DNA of 64,000 bases from Dehalococcoidia bacterium (GTDB taxonomy: Bacteria; Chloroflexota; Dehalococcoidia; Lucifugimonadales; UBA3495): positions 24,036 to 88,035 of the forward strand of contig JAJEIA010000090.1 in assembly GCA_022823505.1 (NCBI GenBank). Direction: 5' to 3'. Below, in pieces: positions 1 to 9,183 of this stretch (its first letter is position 1; each line of letters opens with the position of its first letter). Below the pieces are notes generated by a model. It was not told the origin of the DNA and made no database searches. It saw only the letters and a list, made by a program, of their open reading frames with translations. Made by a program: the position numbers and the translations under genes.

Positions 1-488
1 GGAGTCTGCACCGCCCCGCCCATGACGAGCACCCGCTTCGCCAGCGGCAAAGCCGTTGGGTGGTCCCGGTGCAGCCGGGCCAAGTTGGTCAGGGGACCGA
101 GAGCGATGACCGTGACCCGGCCCGGGTTCGCCCGAAGGGTTTGGGCCAGGAACCGCACGGCGCCGGTATCGGATGTACGCGAGGTCGGTGGGGGCAGCGG
201 GTGCGTCAGACCCTCGGCAGAATGGACGTGGCGGGCGTAGGCAAAGCGGCCACGCATCGGCCGGGCCGCTCCCCTGGCGACCGGAATGTCCGTGCGGCTG
301 ACGTTCTCCAACAGGGCAAGGGCGTTTCTGGTCGCCGGCCCTATCGGGACATTGCCGGCCGTGGTGGTCAGACCGACGACGTCCAGTTGAGGACACGACA
401 GGGCCATCAGCAGCGCGATGGCGTCATCGACCCCGGGATCGGTGTCGATCACCACCGCGTCCGGAGCCGCAACGTACGATGCCGTCAT
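1..488 (-). CDS. Inosine/uridine-preferring nucleoside hydrolase family protein (3' end outside window)
   Basis: Reading the minus strand from an ATG at 488 gives an open frame of about 162 codons that runs off the window edge, so it is absent from the ORF track. Residues ~13-20 read IDTDPGVDDA, the Ca2+-binding Asp signature of IUNH-family N-ribohydrolases, followed by a typical N-terminal half with ALGPLTNLA. Members cleave the N-glycosidic bond of ribonucleosides to a base and ribose. It begins 4 nt after the stop of the upstream SDR gene, so it is probably the tail of the hopanoid operon. A role in removing a base from a nucleoside intermediate is inference; purine or pyrimidine salvage is equally possible. 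Substrate preference cannot be read from the visible half. Confidence 0.88.
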   Translation of the reverse strand, partial: MTASYVAAPDAVVIDTDPGVDDAIALLMALSCPQLDVVGLTTTAGNVPIGPATRNALALLENVSRTDIPVARGAARPMRGRFAYARHVHSAEGLTHPLPPPTSRTSDTGAVRFLAQTLRANPGRVTVIALGPLTNLARLHRDHPTALPLAKRVLVMGGAVQT

Positions 489-492
489 GGGT

Positions 493-1527
493 TCAGGCCG
501 GTTCCAGGAGCACCGAATGGCAATACGCGCGTATGGCACGCGCCGACGAATACTTGAACCGGAAGTCCGCCGTCTGCTTGAACTTGGCTGAGCTGACGAT
601 CAGGGGGTGTTTCGATAACTGCCTTCCCGTGGAGTTGAGCGAAAGCGAGGAACCGGCGTGTCTGGGCAGTCCTGAAGACCGGCACCAGTCAAGGATGTTC
701 AGTGAATCCACCACTCCGTCACCGGCCACGTTGAACACTCCGTGCAGTCTCTTGCGTATCACCTGTTCTATCGCTCGCGCCAGGTCATGGTGATGCACGA
801 ATTGCAGCGGAAAGCTGCGCTTCCGGTTGGCGGTAATCGCAGGCAGCAGCAGTTCGTCAGTCGCGGGACTGGCGTGATCGGGGCTGACTGACATCGCGGC
901 GCGCAGAATCACCACCTTCATTTCTTCATCGGCGTCGCCGCCCGTCAACGCCCCGCCGTCCTCCGCTTGAGGCAAGGCTGGCTCAGCTTCGGCGAGATAG
1001 CGGTGTTGGCGGTTGGGATTGGTGGCGGTTCGCTCCGTGACGGGGATCGGGTTGTCGGCATTTGCGCCGTAGACGCGAACGTCCGACAGGTAGATGAACT
1101 GACGCACCCCCGCGATGCGGGCCGCGCGGAGCCAAAGCTGCGCGTCGGCGCAGAACTGTTCGGGGTTGGGTCCATCGTAATAGCTCCCGACGTGGATGAG
1201 GGAATCGACCCCTTCCAGCTGCAACACGTCCGGAATGTCGGCAATGGTGAGCTCGTGCCCCTCCAGGAACATGTCCCAGGCTTTCTGCTGCATGAAATCC
1301 GGAATGTCGGACATGGTGAGGATTCCGCCCACCCGGTTTTGCGCCAGGCGGTAGGTGGAGATCCGTTCCACGGGCCAGCGCAACGGGCGCTCGGCGATGG
1401 CGACCAGCCAGCAGTCCGGCCGCTCCCTCTCCAGGTACAGCAGCATCTGCGCGCCGAAACTGGAAGCGGCGCCGACCACGCCTATGGCGTGGGAGAAGTC
1501 GCGCGGGGTTCCAGTGTCGGTGCTCAT
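493..1527 (-). CDS. NAD(P)-dependent epimerase/dehydratase-like SDR
   Basis: This is a 344-residue protein with an N-terminal Rossmann segment (AIGVVGAASSFGAQ) and the extended-SDR landmarks HVGSYYDGPN, YLSDVRVYG and a downstream substrate-binding half. The glycine motif is a loose version of the usual GxxGxxG. Extended SDRs oxidise, epimerise or dehydrate nucleotide sugars and related alcohols with NAD(P). It starts at ATG 1527, 49 nt after the class II aldolase, and ends 4 nt before the nucleoside hydrolase. Its place in the hopanoid operon suggests it acts on a sugar-like side chain, but this is inferred only from position. It is distinct from hpnA, the second SDR of the same operon. Confidence 0.8.
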   Translation of the reverse strand: MSTDTGTPRDFSHAIGVVGAASSFGAQMLLYLERERPDCWLVAIAERPLRWPVERISTYRLAQNRVGGILTMSDIPDFMQQKAWDMFLEGHELTIADIPDVLQLEGVDSLIHVGSYYDGPNPEQFCADAQLWLRAARIAGVRQFIYLSDVRVYGANADNPIPVTERTATNPNRQHRYLAEAEPALPQAEDGGALTGGDADEEMKVVILRAAMSVSPDHASPATDELLLPAITANRKRSFPLQFVHHHDLARAIEQVIRKRLHGVFNVAGDGVVDSLNILDWCRSSGLPRHAGSSLSLNSTGRQLSKHPLIVSSAKFKQTADFRFKYSSARAIRAYCHSVLLEPA

Positions 1528-1576
1528 TTCTCAGCGTGTTCCGGTCGCCGGTGCGGCGGCATTGTCCAGCCTGGGA

Positions 1577-2245
1577 TCATGACTGGCGGCGGTCCTGGAA
1601 CATCTGCATCTCCGTTGCGACGGCGTCTTCCGGCAGGGAAGACGCGGCTCGCGGGCCGAAGTTGCGGGCCAGCACAAAAATCTGCGCCAGACGCTCCACC
1701 AGGTCACAGACTTCCAGCGCCTCCCAGATGTCCGGCCCGACGCCGACCGCGCCGTGGTTGCGCAGCAGCGCAGCGTTCCGGTCACCCAACGCGGCGTGAG
1801 CCTGCTCGGCCAGTTCCTGCGTTCCCGGGAAGGCGTACTTGCTGACCTTGATCGGCCCCCCGATGGTCATCAGCATTTCGTCGATCAGAGGCGGGATGTC
1901 GCGGCCGATGACCGCAGCCACCGACGCGTATATGGAGTGGGTATGCGCCACGGCTTTGACATCCGGTCGCTGGCGGTAAATCTCCAGGTGCAGGCGGGTT
2001 TCCGACGACGGCGGCATCGGAGCCGGGGACACCGGTTCGCCGTCGAGGTTCACCACCACCAGTTCGTCCGGCTTAAGCCGGTAGTAGGGATGATGCGTGG
2101 GCGTCACCAGCAGCAGGCTGTCATCCCCGGCGTCGGTCAAACGCAGGCTGGTGTTGCCCGAATACGCTCCCACGAGGCCGCGCCGGTACATTTCGCGGGT
2201 GGCCTCGGTGAGGTCGTTGCGCTGTTCAGACCATTGGTCGGCCAC
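1577..2245 (-). CDS. Class II aldolase/adducin family protein
   Basis: The ORF track starts at 2305, but a GTG at 2245 preceded by GGAGGAAA is the likely start, giving 222 residues and a 20-nt overlap with the end of hpnE. The protein has the family hallmarks: SGNTSLR near the N-terminus, HTHS (two zinc ligands) in the middle and LRNHGAV (third His) towards the C-terminus. Class II aldolases cleave sugar phosphates such as fuculose-1-P or ribulose-1-P using Zn2+; some members are dehydratases. The overlap with hpnE implies translational coupling inside the hopanoid operon. Which sugar it acts on is unknown, and it is not a recognised hopanoid enzyme. Confidence 0.85.
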   Translation of the reverse strand: MADQWSEQRNDLTEATREMYRRGLVGAYSGNTSLRLTDAGDDSLLLVTPTHHPYYRLKPDELVVVNLDGEPVSPAPMPPSSETRLHLEIYRQRPDVKAVAHTHSIYASVAAVIGRDIPPLIDEMLMTIGGPIKVSKYAFPGTQELAEQAHAALGDRNAALLRNHGAVGVGPDIWEALEVCDLVERLAQIFVLARNFGPRAASSLPEDAVATEMQMFQDRRQS

Positions 2246-3641
2246 TCTTTTCCTCCGCGGTACCTGGGGCGGCGCCGAAACGCGACATGACCGCTGCCGC
2301 AGCATTATATCCGCTGATGATGGCCCCCTCCATAGTCGAGGGCCATCCGGTGTCGGTCCATTCCCCGGCCAGGAAGAGATTGGGGGACGCGGTGACCGGG
2401 CCGGGTCGCATTCGCTGGGCTCCGGGCGTGCAGCGGAAAGTGGCGTTGCGCTGTTTCACCACAATCGACCGTACGAGCCGTGCCTGCCGCGCCCGGGGGA
2501 ACGCCGCTCGCATCTCTTCCGCGATGCGGTCCGCCAGTTCCGCACGGGGGAGGTCGATGTGATCCCAGGCCGCGCTGATCGAAACGGCAAGCAATTGGCC
2601 GTCGCGTCTCGGGTCACTCCCCCTGATCCGCGAGGTGTTGAAGACCCACTGCAGCGGGTTGTCCAGGAAGTAGCAGAAATCTCCGTCCATTACGGGGCGA
2701 TCATACTCGAGATGCACGTTGACGATGGGCGAGGCCCGCAGCCCGGTCAACGAATTGAACGGCGCCTGTTCCGCCAGGCGGTCCGGGATCAGGCCGGGCA
2801 GGACCCAGAATGGCGCCGCGCTGACGTATACGTCCGCCGACCATTCCCGGCCGCCGCCCGCCACGACGCGTTGCACCCGGCCGTCGGCGCTGGCCTCGAC
2901 TGCATGGGCCGGGCAGCCCAGGAGCGTGCGCACGCCCAGGTCATGCAGGTAGGCCTCGCAGGGCGCGCCGATCGCCTGCCCCAATGGCACAAGGGGGTGC
3001 CCGATGTTGATCTCCCGCCGCCCCTGCAACAGGCCATCCTGGGTGATCATCAGTCCCATCGCCGCGCTGACGTCGCGGATATTGTCGTTGAGCGTCCCCT
3101 CGATGATCACGTTCCAAAGGTTGTAGATGCACCGTTCCGACTGGCCATGGGCTCGCAGCCAGTCGTAGAACGAGGTTGTTTCCATCTCAGGCGCGGACCG
3201 GTTGGCCCGCATCGCGGCAATCACTCCTCGAACCGCGCGCAGCTTGTCGCCCAGGCTGAGGTGGCGGTAGGTGATGAAAGCCGCCAGCAGGTGGGCCGGG
3301 GCGGGACCGCCCAGCCCATACAGTTTGCCCCCGCGCCCAGCGCGGTCATAGACGTCGACGTTCAGCCTGGGCTGCACATGCCACAGGTCGCTGACCCCAA
3401 TGCGCTCCAAGAACTCCATAAGGTTGCGACACGCACCCACGATCACGTGTTGGCCGTTGTCCAGCTCGACACCGCTCTCGCGGTCCGCGAACGAAAAGGC
3501 CCGGCCTCCCAGAGAGGTTCGAGCCTCCAGCAACGTCACCCGCCAACCGGACTCGGCAAGTCGGCCGGCCGCAGCGATACCCGCCAGACCGCCGCCGATG
3601 ACCAGCGCCGACGGTTCGCTATCGCTGCCGTTGCCAGTCAC
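2226..3641 (-). CDS. hpnE: Hydroxysqualene dehydroxylase HpnE (phytoene desaturase-like FAD enzyme)
   Basis: This 471-residue flavoprotein has an N-terminal dinucleotide-binding motif (GGGLAGIAAAGRLAESG, ending in LLEA) and a C-terminal FAD motif (LFLAGEWTDTGWPSTMEGA). In the HpnCDE route it reductively converts hydroxysqualene to squalene. The start is GTG 3641, overlapping the hpnD stop by 4 nt (GTGA). It sits directly after hpnC and hpnD, the canonical order, which separates it from carotenoid desaturases with the same fold. Its 3' end overlaps the class II aldolase gene. Confidence 0.92.
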   Translation of the reverse strand: MTGNGSDSEPSALVIGGGLAGIAAAGRLAESGWRVTLLEARTSLGGRAFSFADRESGVELDNGQHVIVGACRNLMEFLERIGVSDLWHVQPRLNVDVYDRAGRGGKLYGLGGPAPAHLLAAFITYRHLSLGDKLRAVRGVIAAMRANRSAPEMETTSFYDWLRAHGQSERCIYNLWNVIIEGTLNDNIRDVSAAMGLMITQDGLLQGRREINIGHPLVPLGQAIGAPCEAYLHDLGVRTLLGCPAHAVEASADGRVQRVVAGGGREWSADVYVSAAPFWVLPGLIPDRLAEQAPFNSLTGLRASPIVNVHLEYDRPVMDGDFCYFLDNPLQWVFNTSRIRGSDPRRDGQLLAVSISAAWDHIDLPRAELADRIAEEMRAAFPRARQARLVRSIVVKQRNATFRCTPGAQRMRPGPVTASPNLFLAGEWTDTGWPSTMEGAIISGYNAAAAVMSRFGAAPGTAEEKSGRPMV

Positions 3642-4534
3642 TTCATCAGGGGGCCGGTGAGCCAGGCCCTGGCCATCAGCCCCAGTTTCGCGCCTTTGCT
3701 CAATCCGATGCGCTGGGAAAACACGTCGTACCCGGCGGCTTCGATCTTGTTCAGCACACCGCCGTAGATGAGGCCCAACGCGGCGGGGCAGGCGCGGGAC
3801 CGCGGTGAGAGTTGGGGCAGCAGACGCCGGCCGCTGGCGAAGTACTGCCGGGCGCGATCTATCTGGAACTGCATCAGATTGGCGAACCCCTCGGTCACCG
3901 CGCGATTTCGCAGATCATCTTCGGTGACTCCGAACCGGTCCAACTCGTCCTGGGGCAGATAGACCCTGCCGAACTCCCAGTCCTCGAGCACGTCCCGGCA
4001 GATGTTGGTCAGCTGCATCGCCAATCCCAGGTCGATGGCGCCCTGCCGCGCCTGTTCGCCGCCGCGATATCCGAATATATGGATACAAATGAGACCCACC
4101 ACCGAGGCCACCTGGTAACAGTAGGCTCGCAATTCTTCGAAATTGGCGTACCTGGTCTTCACCAGGTCGGATTCAACGCCGCTCAGGACTTCCTGGAAGT
4201 ACTCCTCGGGTATGTTGTAGGTTGCCGCCACGTCCGACAGGCCGATGAACAGCGGCTCATCGGCGTTCCCGGCGTAGGATTGGGACAACTTGCCGCGCAG
4301 ATACTCGATCCGCTGCAGCTTCTCCCCGTGTGTCCCCTCGGCGTCTACCGAATCGTCGCAGTACCGGCAGAACGTGTAGGCGACGTAGATGGCCCGCCGC
4401 TGCCGGGCCGGCAACGTCAGGAAAGCGAAATAAAAGTTGCGCGCTTCGCGCCGGGTTACCTGGCGGCACTCCTCGTAGGCTGCCGCCAATGCTTCGGGTG
4501 ACGGTGAGGGCGCTGTCGGCGACGGGGTCGTCAT
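3638..4534 (-). CDS. hpnD: Presqualene diphosphate synthase HpnD
   Basis: This is a 298-residue trans-isoprenyl transferase of the squalene/phytoene synthase family. The two Asp-rich Mg2+/diphosphate motifs are present: DDSVD around residue 60 and NICRDVLED around residue 185, followed by GRVYLPQDEL. HpnD condenses two farnesyl diphosphates to presqualene diphosphate. It follows hpnC by 10 nt and overlaps hpnE by 4 nt, so the three squalene-forming genes are one translational unit. Phytoene synthase is the homologous alternative, but the paired hpnC and the downstream hpnE and cyclase settle the assignment. Confidence 0.92.
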   Translation of the reverse strand: MTTPSPTAPSPSPEALAAAYEECRQVTRREARNFYFAFLTLPARQRRAIYVAYTFCRYCDDSVDAEGTHGEKLQRIEYLRGKLSQSYAGNADEPLFIGLSDVAATYNIPEEYFQEVLSGVESDLVKTRYANFEELRAYCYQVASVVGLICIHIFGYRGGEQARQGAIDLGLAMQLTNICRDVLEDWEFGRVYLPQDELDRFGVTEDDLRNRAVTEGFANLMQFQIDRARQYFASGRRLLPQLSPRSRACPAALGLIYGGVLNKIEAAGYDVFSQRIGLSKGAKLGLMARAWLTGPLMK

Positions 4535-4544
4535 CTGGTCCGCC

Positions 4545-5570
4545 TCAGGGTTTGGGCAATCCGTACCCGGTTCCCATCTTGTTGCCCAGCCAGGCGGACG
4601 CCAACAGCCACGCTTTGCGCTGCTTTGATAACGCGGGGCGATGGCTCAGGACGTCGTGGTCCTGCCGGCGTATGGCGTGGAGAACGGCCACCCCGCCTCG
4701 CGTGAACAGCGCCACCGGCAACCGGGCCCGCCGATCCAGTGAGGCAACCAGCGGCGCACCCTGTCGGAACATGCGCATGGCGATCTCGCATTCGTACCGC
4801 AGCAGCGCGCGGAATGCTTCGGTGGGCGAGCGGTCCGCGATGTCGCGTTCGCTGACGCCGAAGCGTTGCATGTCGGATTGCGGCAGGTAGATCCGGCCGC
4901 GGTCCCGGTAGTCGCGGCTCACGTCCTGCCAGAAATTGGTGAGTTGAAGGGCGGTGCACGTGTTGTCGGCCAGGAGTTGCCGCCGGCGGTCCGAGTACCC
5001 GAACAGATAGAGGTACAGGTGCCCGACCGGGTTGGCGGAAAAGCGGCAGTATTCCAGCACGTCGTCCAGGGTTTCGAAACGGCCCGATCCCTGGTCCATC
5101 AAATTGGCCCGTATCAGGCGGTGGAAGGGTTCGGCCGGGATGTCGAACGAGCCGACGGTGTGCTGGACCGCAATCGATATCGGGTGCGTGGGCTGCCCGG
5201 AGTAAATCGCGTCCAGTTCCGCTTCCCACCACGCCAGCCGGCTGCGCCGGTGCGTGGTGATCGCCGCGTCGAGCTGGCCGTCTGCCACGGCGGCTTCGGT
5301 CAGCGCCGGCGGCAGCGATTCGTCGCCCAGGTCATCCACCATCCGGCACCAGGAATAGATGGCGTAGACGTGAGGCAGTTTGTCCCGGGGCGTAATCCAC
5401 CCGCCGACGTTGAAATTCTCATAATGGCTGCGGGCCAGCTTTTCGCAAAACCGGTACGCTTCGTCCAGCGTGACCGGCTCCGCGGATGCCAGCGCGGTCG
5501 CGTCCGCGGTGAGAGAGTTCCTCTCTTCGGTGGCGGTTGGCATGCTGCTGTGCGCCCGGGGCGCGCTCAC
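4545..5570 (-). CDS. hpnC: Hydroxysqualene synthase HpnC
   Basis: This is a 341-residue paralogue of HpnD in the squalene/phytoene synthase family. Motif 1 reads MVDDLGDE and motif 2 LTNFWQDVSRDY, followed by GRIYLPQSDM; Phe-Trp in place of the usual Ile-Cys in motif 2 is typical of HpnC. It hydrolyses presqualene diphosphate to hydroxysqualene, the substrate of HpnE. The likely start is GTG 5570, overlapping the yjbQ-like stop by 4 nt. An ATG at 5543 would shorten it by nine residues. Confidence 0.92.
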   Translation of the reverse strand: MSAPRAHSSMPTATEERNSLTADATALASAEPVTLDEAYRFCEKLARSHYENFNVGGWITPRDKLPHVYAIYSWCRMVDDLGDESLPPALTEAAVADGQLDAAITTHRRSRLAWWEAELDAIYSGQPTHPISIAVQHTVGSFDIPAEPFHRLIRANLMDQGSGRFETLDDVLEYCRFSANPVGHLYLYLFGYSDRRRQLLADNTCTALQLTNFWQDVSRDYRDRGRIYLPQSDMQRFGVSERDIADRSPTEAFRALLRYECEIAMRMFRQGAPLVASLDRRARLPVALFTRGGVAVLHAIRRQDHDVLSHRPALSKQRKAWLLASAWLGNKMGTGYGLPKP

Positions 5571-6010
5571 TCACCCACGATCTGGACCATCACCTCACGA
5601 GGCCTCGGATGGTCCAGTTCGATGAAGAAAATGCTCTGCCACTGGCCGAAGGGCATCTTCCCATCGATGAGCGGGATGGTCTCACTCGACCCAAGCATCA
5701 AGTGCTGGAGGTGCGCGTGACCGTTTGGAGATTCTTCTTCGGTCATATTGACCGTGCGTACCGAGAAATCATTGTGCCGGTATTCCCCGAAACGAGGGCA
5801 CATCTTCTCCAGAAACCGAGTCATGTCTTCGATCAGCAACGGTTCGTTTTCGTTGATGATCACGGCAGCGGTGGTATGGCGCGAGTACACCACAACAAAT
5901 CCGTTGCTGACGCTGGCCCGGCCGACGCATCCCTTCACCCAGTCGGTGATATCGATGAATTCGGGGGCGCCGGTGGTGTCGACTTTCAGGGAAAAATGTT
6001 CAGTTTTCAT
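5567..6010 (-). CDS. YjbQ/UPF0047 family protein
   Basis: This 147-residue protein belongs to the conserved YjbQ (UPF0047) family: SRHTTAAVIINENEP near residue 50 and GSSETIPLIDGKMPFGQWQ in the C-terminal half are its signature, with conserved His and Glu. Some homologues show weak thiamine-phosphate synthase activity, but the physiological role of the family is unsettled. I prefer ATG 6010 over the ORF-track GTG at 6019 because MKTEHFSLKV is the usual beginning. It is wedged between the cyclase and hpnC with a 4-nt overlap, so it is co-expressed with hopanoid synthesis; no functional link is known. Confidence 0.85.
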   Translation of the reverse strand: MKTEHFSLKVDTTGAPEFIDITDWVKGCVGRASVSNGFVVVYSRHTTAAVIINENEPLLIEDMTRFLEKMCPRFGEYRHNDFSVRTVNMTEEESPNGHAHLQHLMLGSSETIPLIDGKMPFGQWQSIFFIELDHPRPREVMVQIVGE

Positions 6011-6048
6011 GAGTTGCACTCGGTAGGGGAGTGTGATGAACGGAACAC

Positions 6049-8151
6049 TTATGTGGGGTGGGTTGAGCTGCGGGCCGCCGGCTCCATTGGCCGGTGGCCG
6101 TTGCCCTGGAAGTTGGCTAGCAGACCTCGCCGTGCCTGGAACGTCCGATAACGGGCTAAGGCTATCAGCGGCCAGGTGTTGCGGTAAAGGTGGTAGTTGA
6201 TCATGAAACCCGCTGATAGCTCAGCGCCCTGGAAACCCCGCTCTCCCGGCTGCGGGATGTGGTCCACCCGCTCGCCTTTCAGGTATCCGGGGAAACCGGT
6301 GCCGGTGAAGTACGGCTCGTCCCAGTTGCCCTCCGCAAGTTGTGATTCCAGCAGGTATGCAACGCCACGATGCGTAGCGCGGTCGTCGCCGTATCCGGCG
6401 GCCACCAGCGCAATGATAGCCCAGGCGGTCTGAGAGGCGGTGCTTGGCCCAACCCCGCGTTGTGTCGAATCTATGTACGACGCACACGATTCGCCCCAAC
6501 CTCCGTCAGGATTCTGGTGGTTGATGAGCCACTGGACCGCGCGGCGGACGTAGGGTTGACGCATGTCCTCGCCGGTTGCCTCCAGCGCCGGCAGGACGGC
6601 TCCCAGGCCGTAGACGTAGTTTACTCCCCAGCGCCCGAACCAACTACCGTCGTCCTCCTGCTCGCTTCGCAGGTAGCGATACGCCTGCTGCAGGAAACTC
6701 TGGTCGGTCTTGTACCCGAGTTTCCCGTACATTTCCAGGATATGGGCCGTTACGTCCGCGCTGGAGGGGTCAAGGACCTCGCCGAAATCGCTGAACGTAA
6801 GCGCCGTCACATAACCGTGATTGTTGTCCTTGTCGAACGAGGCCCACCCGCCGTCCTTGTTCTGCATCCCGCGTACCCAATCCAGGGCTCGAGAGATCGC
6901 GTCGTGACGCAAACGGTCCTCTGCGCCGGGCAGTTTGCCCAGGCGCAAAGCCAGTACCACCTCGGCGGTGTCATCGATGTCCGGATAGCAGTTGTTGTGG
7001 AATTCAAACGCCCACCCGCCCGGTTGCAACTGCGGCGCCTGTACCTGCCAGTCGCCGCCGACCAGTATCTGCTTGTCGACCAGCCACCGGGTGGCGGATT
7101 CGAGCATGGGGTCTGCTGTCGACAAACCGCTTTCGGCCAGCCCCTGAACAACCAGGCACGTGTCCCACACCGGCGAGATGCAGCCCTGGATGGTCCACCG
7201 ATCGCCCTTTTGGATTGCAAAACCGTCAAGACCGGCGAAACCGCGGGACATGGTGGGATGTTCATTGTCGAAGCCGCACACGCTGAGGGCGATGAGGCTG
7301 TACACCCAGGGCGGCTGAATGCCTCCCCAACTTCCGTCATCTTCCTGGTGTTCAAGGATCCAGCGAATGGCTTTGCGTTCCGCGATCCGGCGCAGCGGGT
7401 TCAAGGGAATGCGGCCGTAAATCTTTCCCAGCGCCTGCTCCGCGAGATGCACCAGCTTTGGCAGGTTGAACCCGGGAGGCGATGGCACCGAGTAGTCGGT
7501 ACCCGAACGACCGTCGGGGAACAGCTCGTCGATGGCGTGCTCCGGCGCGATGGCCCGGACCGGGCGGCGCGACAGCACGATGGACAACGGGACGATGCAC
7601 CCTCTTGCCCAACTGGCAAAGCGGTAGATACTCAGGGGCGCCCAATCAGGAAGCAATATCATTTCAATGGGCAGCCGGGGCGTACCGTCCCATTCCCATT
7701 GTCCGAACAATGCCAGCCAGATGCGGGTGAACATCCGGACGCGAGGCACTCCGCCCCGTTGCAGAACGAACTGCCGCGCCCGGCGCATATGGTCCGATTG
7801 CAGGTCTTCTCCGCACAGCTTCAGCGCGAAGTAGCACTCCACAGTGGTGGACAGATCGCCGGGGGCGCCGTAGTAGATCGCCCAGGACCCGTCGTCCAAT
7901 TGCTTGCTGCGGAGGTAATTGACGATGTGCCGTTCCCGCTCCGGGTTGTGGTGGCCAAGGAACCGGGACAGCATCACGTATTCCGCTTCCATGGTGTTGT
8001 TCGATTCCAGTTCACCCCACCAGTAACCGTCCGAGCCCTGGATCCGTCGGAAGTATTCCTGCAGCCGCGCGATCGATGCGTCCAGGGCGTCCGACGACGG
8101 CGTGTCGACGCGTACGCCGGTCCCGTTGCGAGTGATTTCCTGGATAGCCAT
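6049..8151 (-). CDS. shc: Squalene-hopene cyclase
   Basis: This is a 700-residue class II triterpene cyclase. The catalytic acid motif DIDDTA (DxDDTA) lies near residue 395, and several QW repeats are visible (QEDDGSWGG, QNKDGGWASF, QEDDGSWFG, QNPDGGWGES). The C-terminal GTGFPGYL segment is also conserved. It cyclises squalene to hopene/hopanol at the membrane. The first in-frame ATG (MAIQEITRNG) is used. It is downstream of hpnA and upstream of the squalene-forming genes, so a complete farnesyl-to-hopene pathway is encoded in one operon. An oxidosqualene/sterol cyclase is unlikely given the hpn neighbours and the DxDDTA motif. Confidence 0.96.
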   Translation of the reverse strand: MAIQEITRNGTGVRVDTPSSDALDASIARLQEYFRRIQGSDGYWWGELESNNTMEAEYVMLSRFLGHHNPERERHIVNYLRSKQLDDGSWAIYYGAPGDLSTTVECYFALKLCGEDLQSDHMRRARQFVLQRGGVPRVRMFTRIWLALFGQWEWDGTPRLPIEMILLPDWAPLSIYRFASWARGCIVPLSIVLSRRPVRAIAPEHAIDELFPDGRSGTDYSVPSPPGFNLPKLVHLAEQALGKIYGRIPLNPLRRIAERKAIRWILEHQEDDGSWGGIQPPWVYSLIALSVCGFDNEHPTMSRGFAGLDGFAIQKGDRWTIQGCISPVWDTCLVVQGLAESGLSTADPMLESATRWLVDKQILVGGDWQVQAPQLQPGGWAFEFHNNCYPDIDDTAEVVLALRLGKLPGAEDRLRHDAISRALDWVRGMQNKDGGWASFDKDNNHGYVTALTFSDFGEVLDPSSADVTAHILEMYGKLGYKTDQSFLQQAYRYLRSEQEDDGSWFGRWGVNYVYGLGAVLPALEATGEDMRQPYVRRAVQWLINHQNPDGGWGESCASYIDSTQRGVGPSTASQTAWAIIALVAAGYGDDRATHRGVAYLLESQLAEGNWDEPYFTGTGFPGYLKGERVDHIPQPGERGFQGAELSAGFMINYHLYRNTWPLIALARYRTFQARRGLLANFQGNGHRPMEPAARSSTHPT

Positions 8152-8178
8152 GACGCTTACCCTGCAAATCCTGAGGGG

Positions 8179-9183
8179 CTAAATGTAGCCGTGATCTCTA
8201 AACCAACGGATCGCCTTTTCCAGGGCCACTTCAACCGGACTCTGGGGCAGACCCAGTTCGGCTACCGCCTTTTTGCTGCTCACGTACATCGGGTGCCTAG
8301 TGATTTTGATTGCTTCGACGGGAACGCTAGGCGGGCGGCGGAGGAGGGTGCCTTCGATGAATTGGTCGAGGTGTGCGAACCCCAGAATGGCCCAGTGCGG
8401 AATCCGGATGTTGGGCGCGCTCCGCCCGGTGATCTGGGACAACATGTCGAAAATCTCTTTCAGGGTGAGATTGCGGCAACCCAGGATGTAGCGTTCTCCG
8501 GGGATCCCCCGCTCCATCGCCAGGATGTGACCCTCGGCGACGTCCGCCACGTCGATCAGGTTCATACCGGTCGCAATGTAGCCCGGAGCCTTGCCGCGGG
8601 CGAAAAACAGGGGAATCTGCCCGGTGGGCGTCGGCTTCACGTCCCACTCCCCCACCGGCGCGCAGGGGTTGACTACCACCACCTCCATCTCTTCGTCGTT
8701 GGCCGCCAAAGCGATTTGTTCGGTGGCATACTTGGACTGCTTGTAGTAACCGATGAGCAGAGCCGGACGAGGCGGCATATCTTCGGTGCCAAGGTGCACC
8801 GGGCGGTTCCCGGGACTGTTATCCGGTATGCCTATGGTCGCCACCGAGCTGGTGAAAACCACGCGGCGCACTCCCGCCTTTCGCGCCGCGTCGAGCAAAT
8901 TCACGGTGCCGACCACGTTCGAGCGATACATTTCACGCGGACGGGGCGACCAGAAGGAGTAGATGGCCGCACAGTGATAGACGGTCTCGCAGCCCTCGGC
9001 GGCGCGTCGTACCGAATCGCTGTCCAGGAGATCGCCCGTGACCTGGGCTACCCCGGTTTCGCGAATGGCCAGATCGTTGCCGGATGGCCGGACCAGCGCG
9101 CGAACGTCCTGGCCTCGCGCCCATAGCGCGCGGGCGAGGTTCCCGCCCACGAAGCCGGTGGCGCCCGTTACCAGCGTGGTCAT
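8179..9183 (-). CDS. hpnA: Hopanoid-associated sugar epimerase HpnA
   Basis: The ORF track extends to 9459, but the protein proper starts at ATG 9183 (MTTLVTGATGFVGGNLARAL), giving 334 residues and a 4-nt ATGA overlap with hpnG. It is an extended SDR: TGATGFVGGNLA binds NAD(P), VFTSSVATIG supplies the Ser region and YYKQSKYATEQ carries the YxxxK catalytic pair. HpnA proteins recur in hopanoid clusters, but the reaction is not firmly established; a role in side-chain sugar processing is assumed. The 92-residue upstream extension is arginine-rich and antisense-like, and is rejected. Confidence 0.9.
   Translation of the reverse strand: MTTLVTGATGFVGGNLARALWARGQDVRALVRPSGNDLAIRETGVAQVTGDLLDSDSVRRAAEGCETVYHCAAIYSFWSPRPREMYRSNVVGTVNLLDAARKAGVRRVVFTSSVATIGIPDNSPGNRPVHLGTEDMPPRPALLIGYYKQSKYATEQIALAANDEEMEVVVVNPCAPVGEWDVKPTPTGQIPLFFARGKAPGYIATGMNLIDVADVAEGHILAMERGIPGERYILGCRNLTLKEIFDMLSQITGRSAPNIRIPHWAILGFAHLDQFIEGTLLRRPPSVPVEAIKITRHPMYVSSKKAVAELGLPQSPVEVALEKAIRWFRDHGYI

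Noticed and set aside
6370-9126. 918-aa plus-strand ORF
   Set aside because: Antisense to shc and hpnA; Arg/Gly/His-rich composition and no recognisable domain. A GC-driven shadow.
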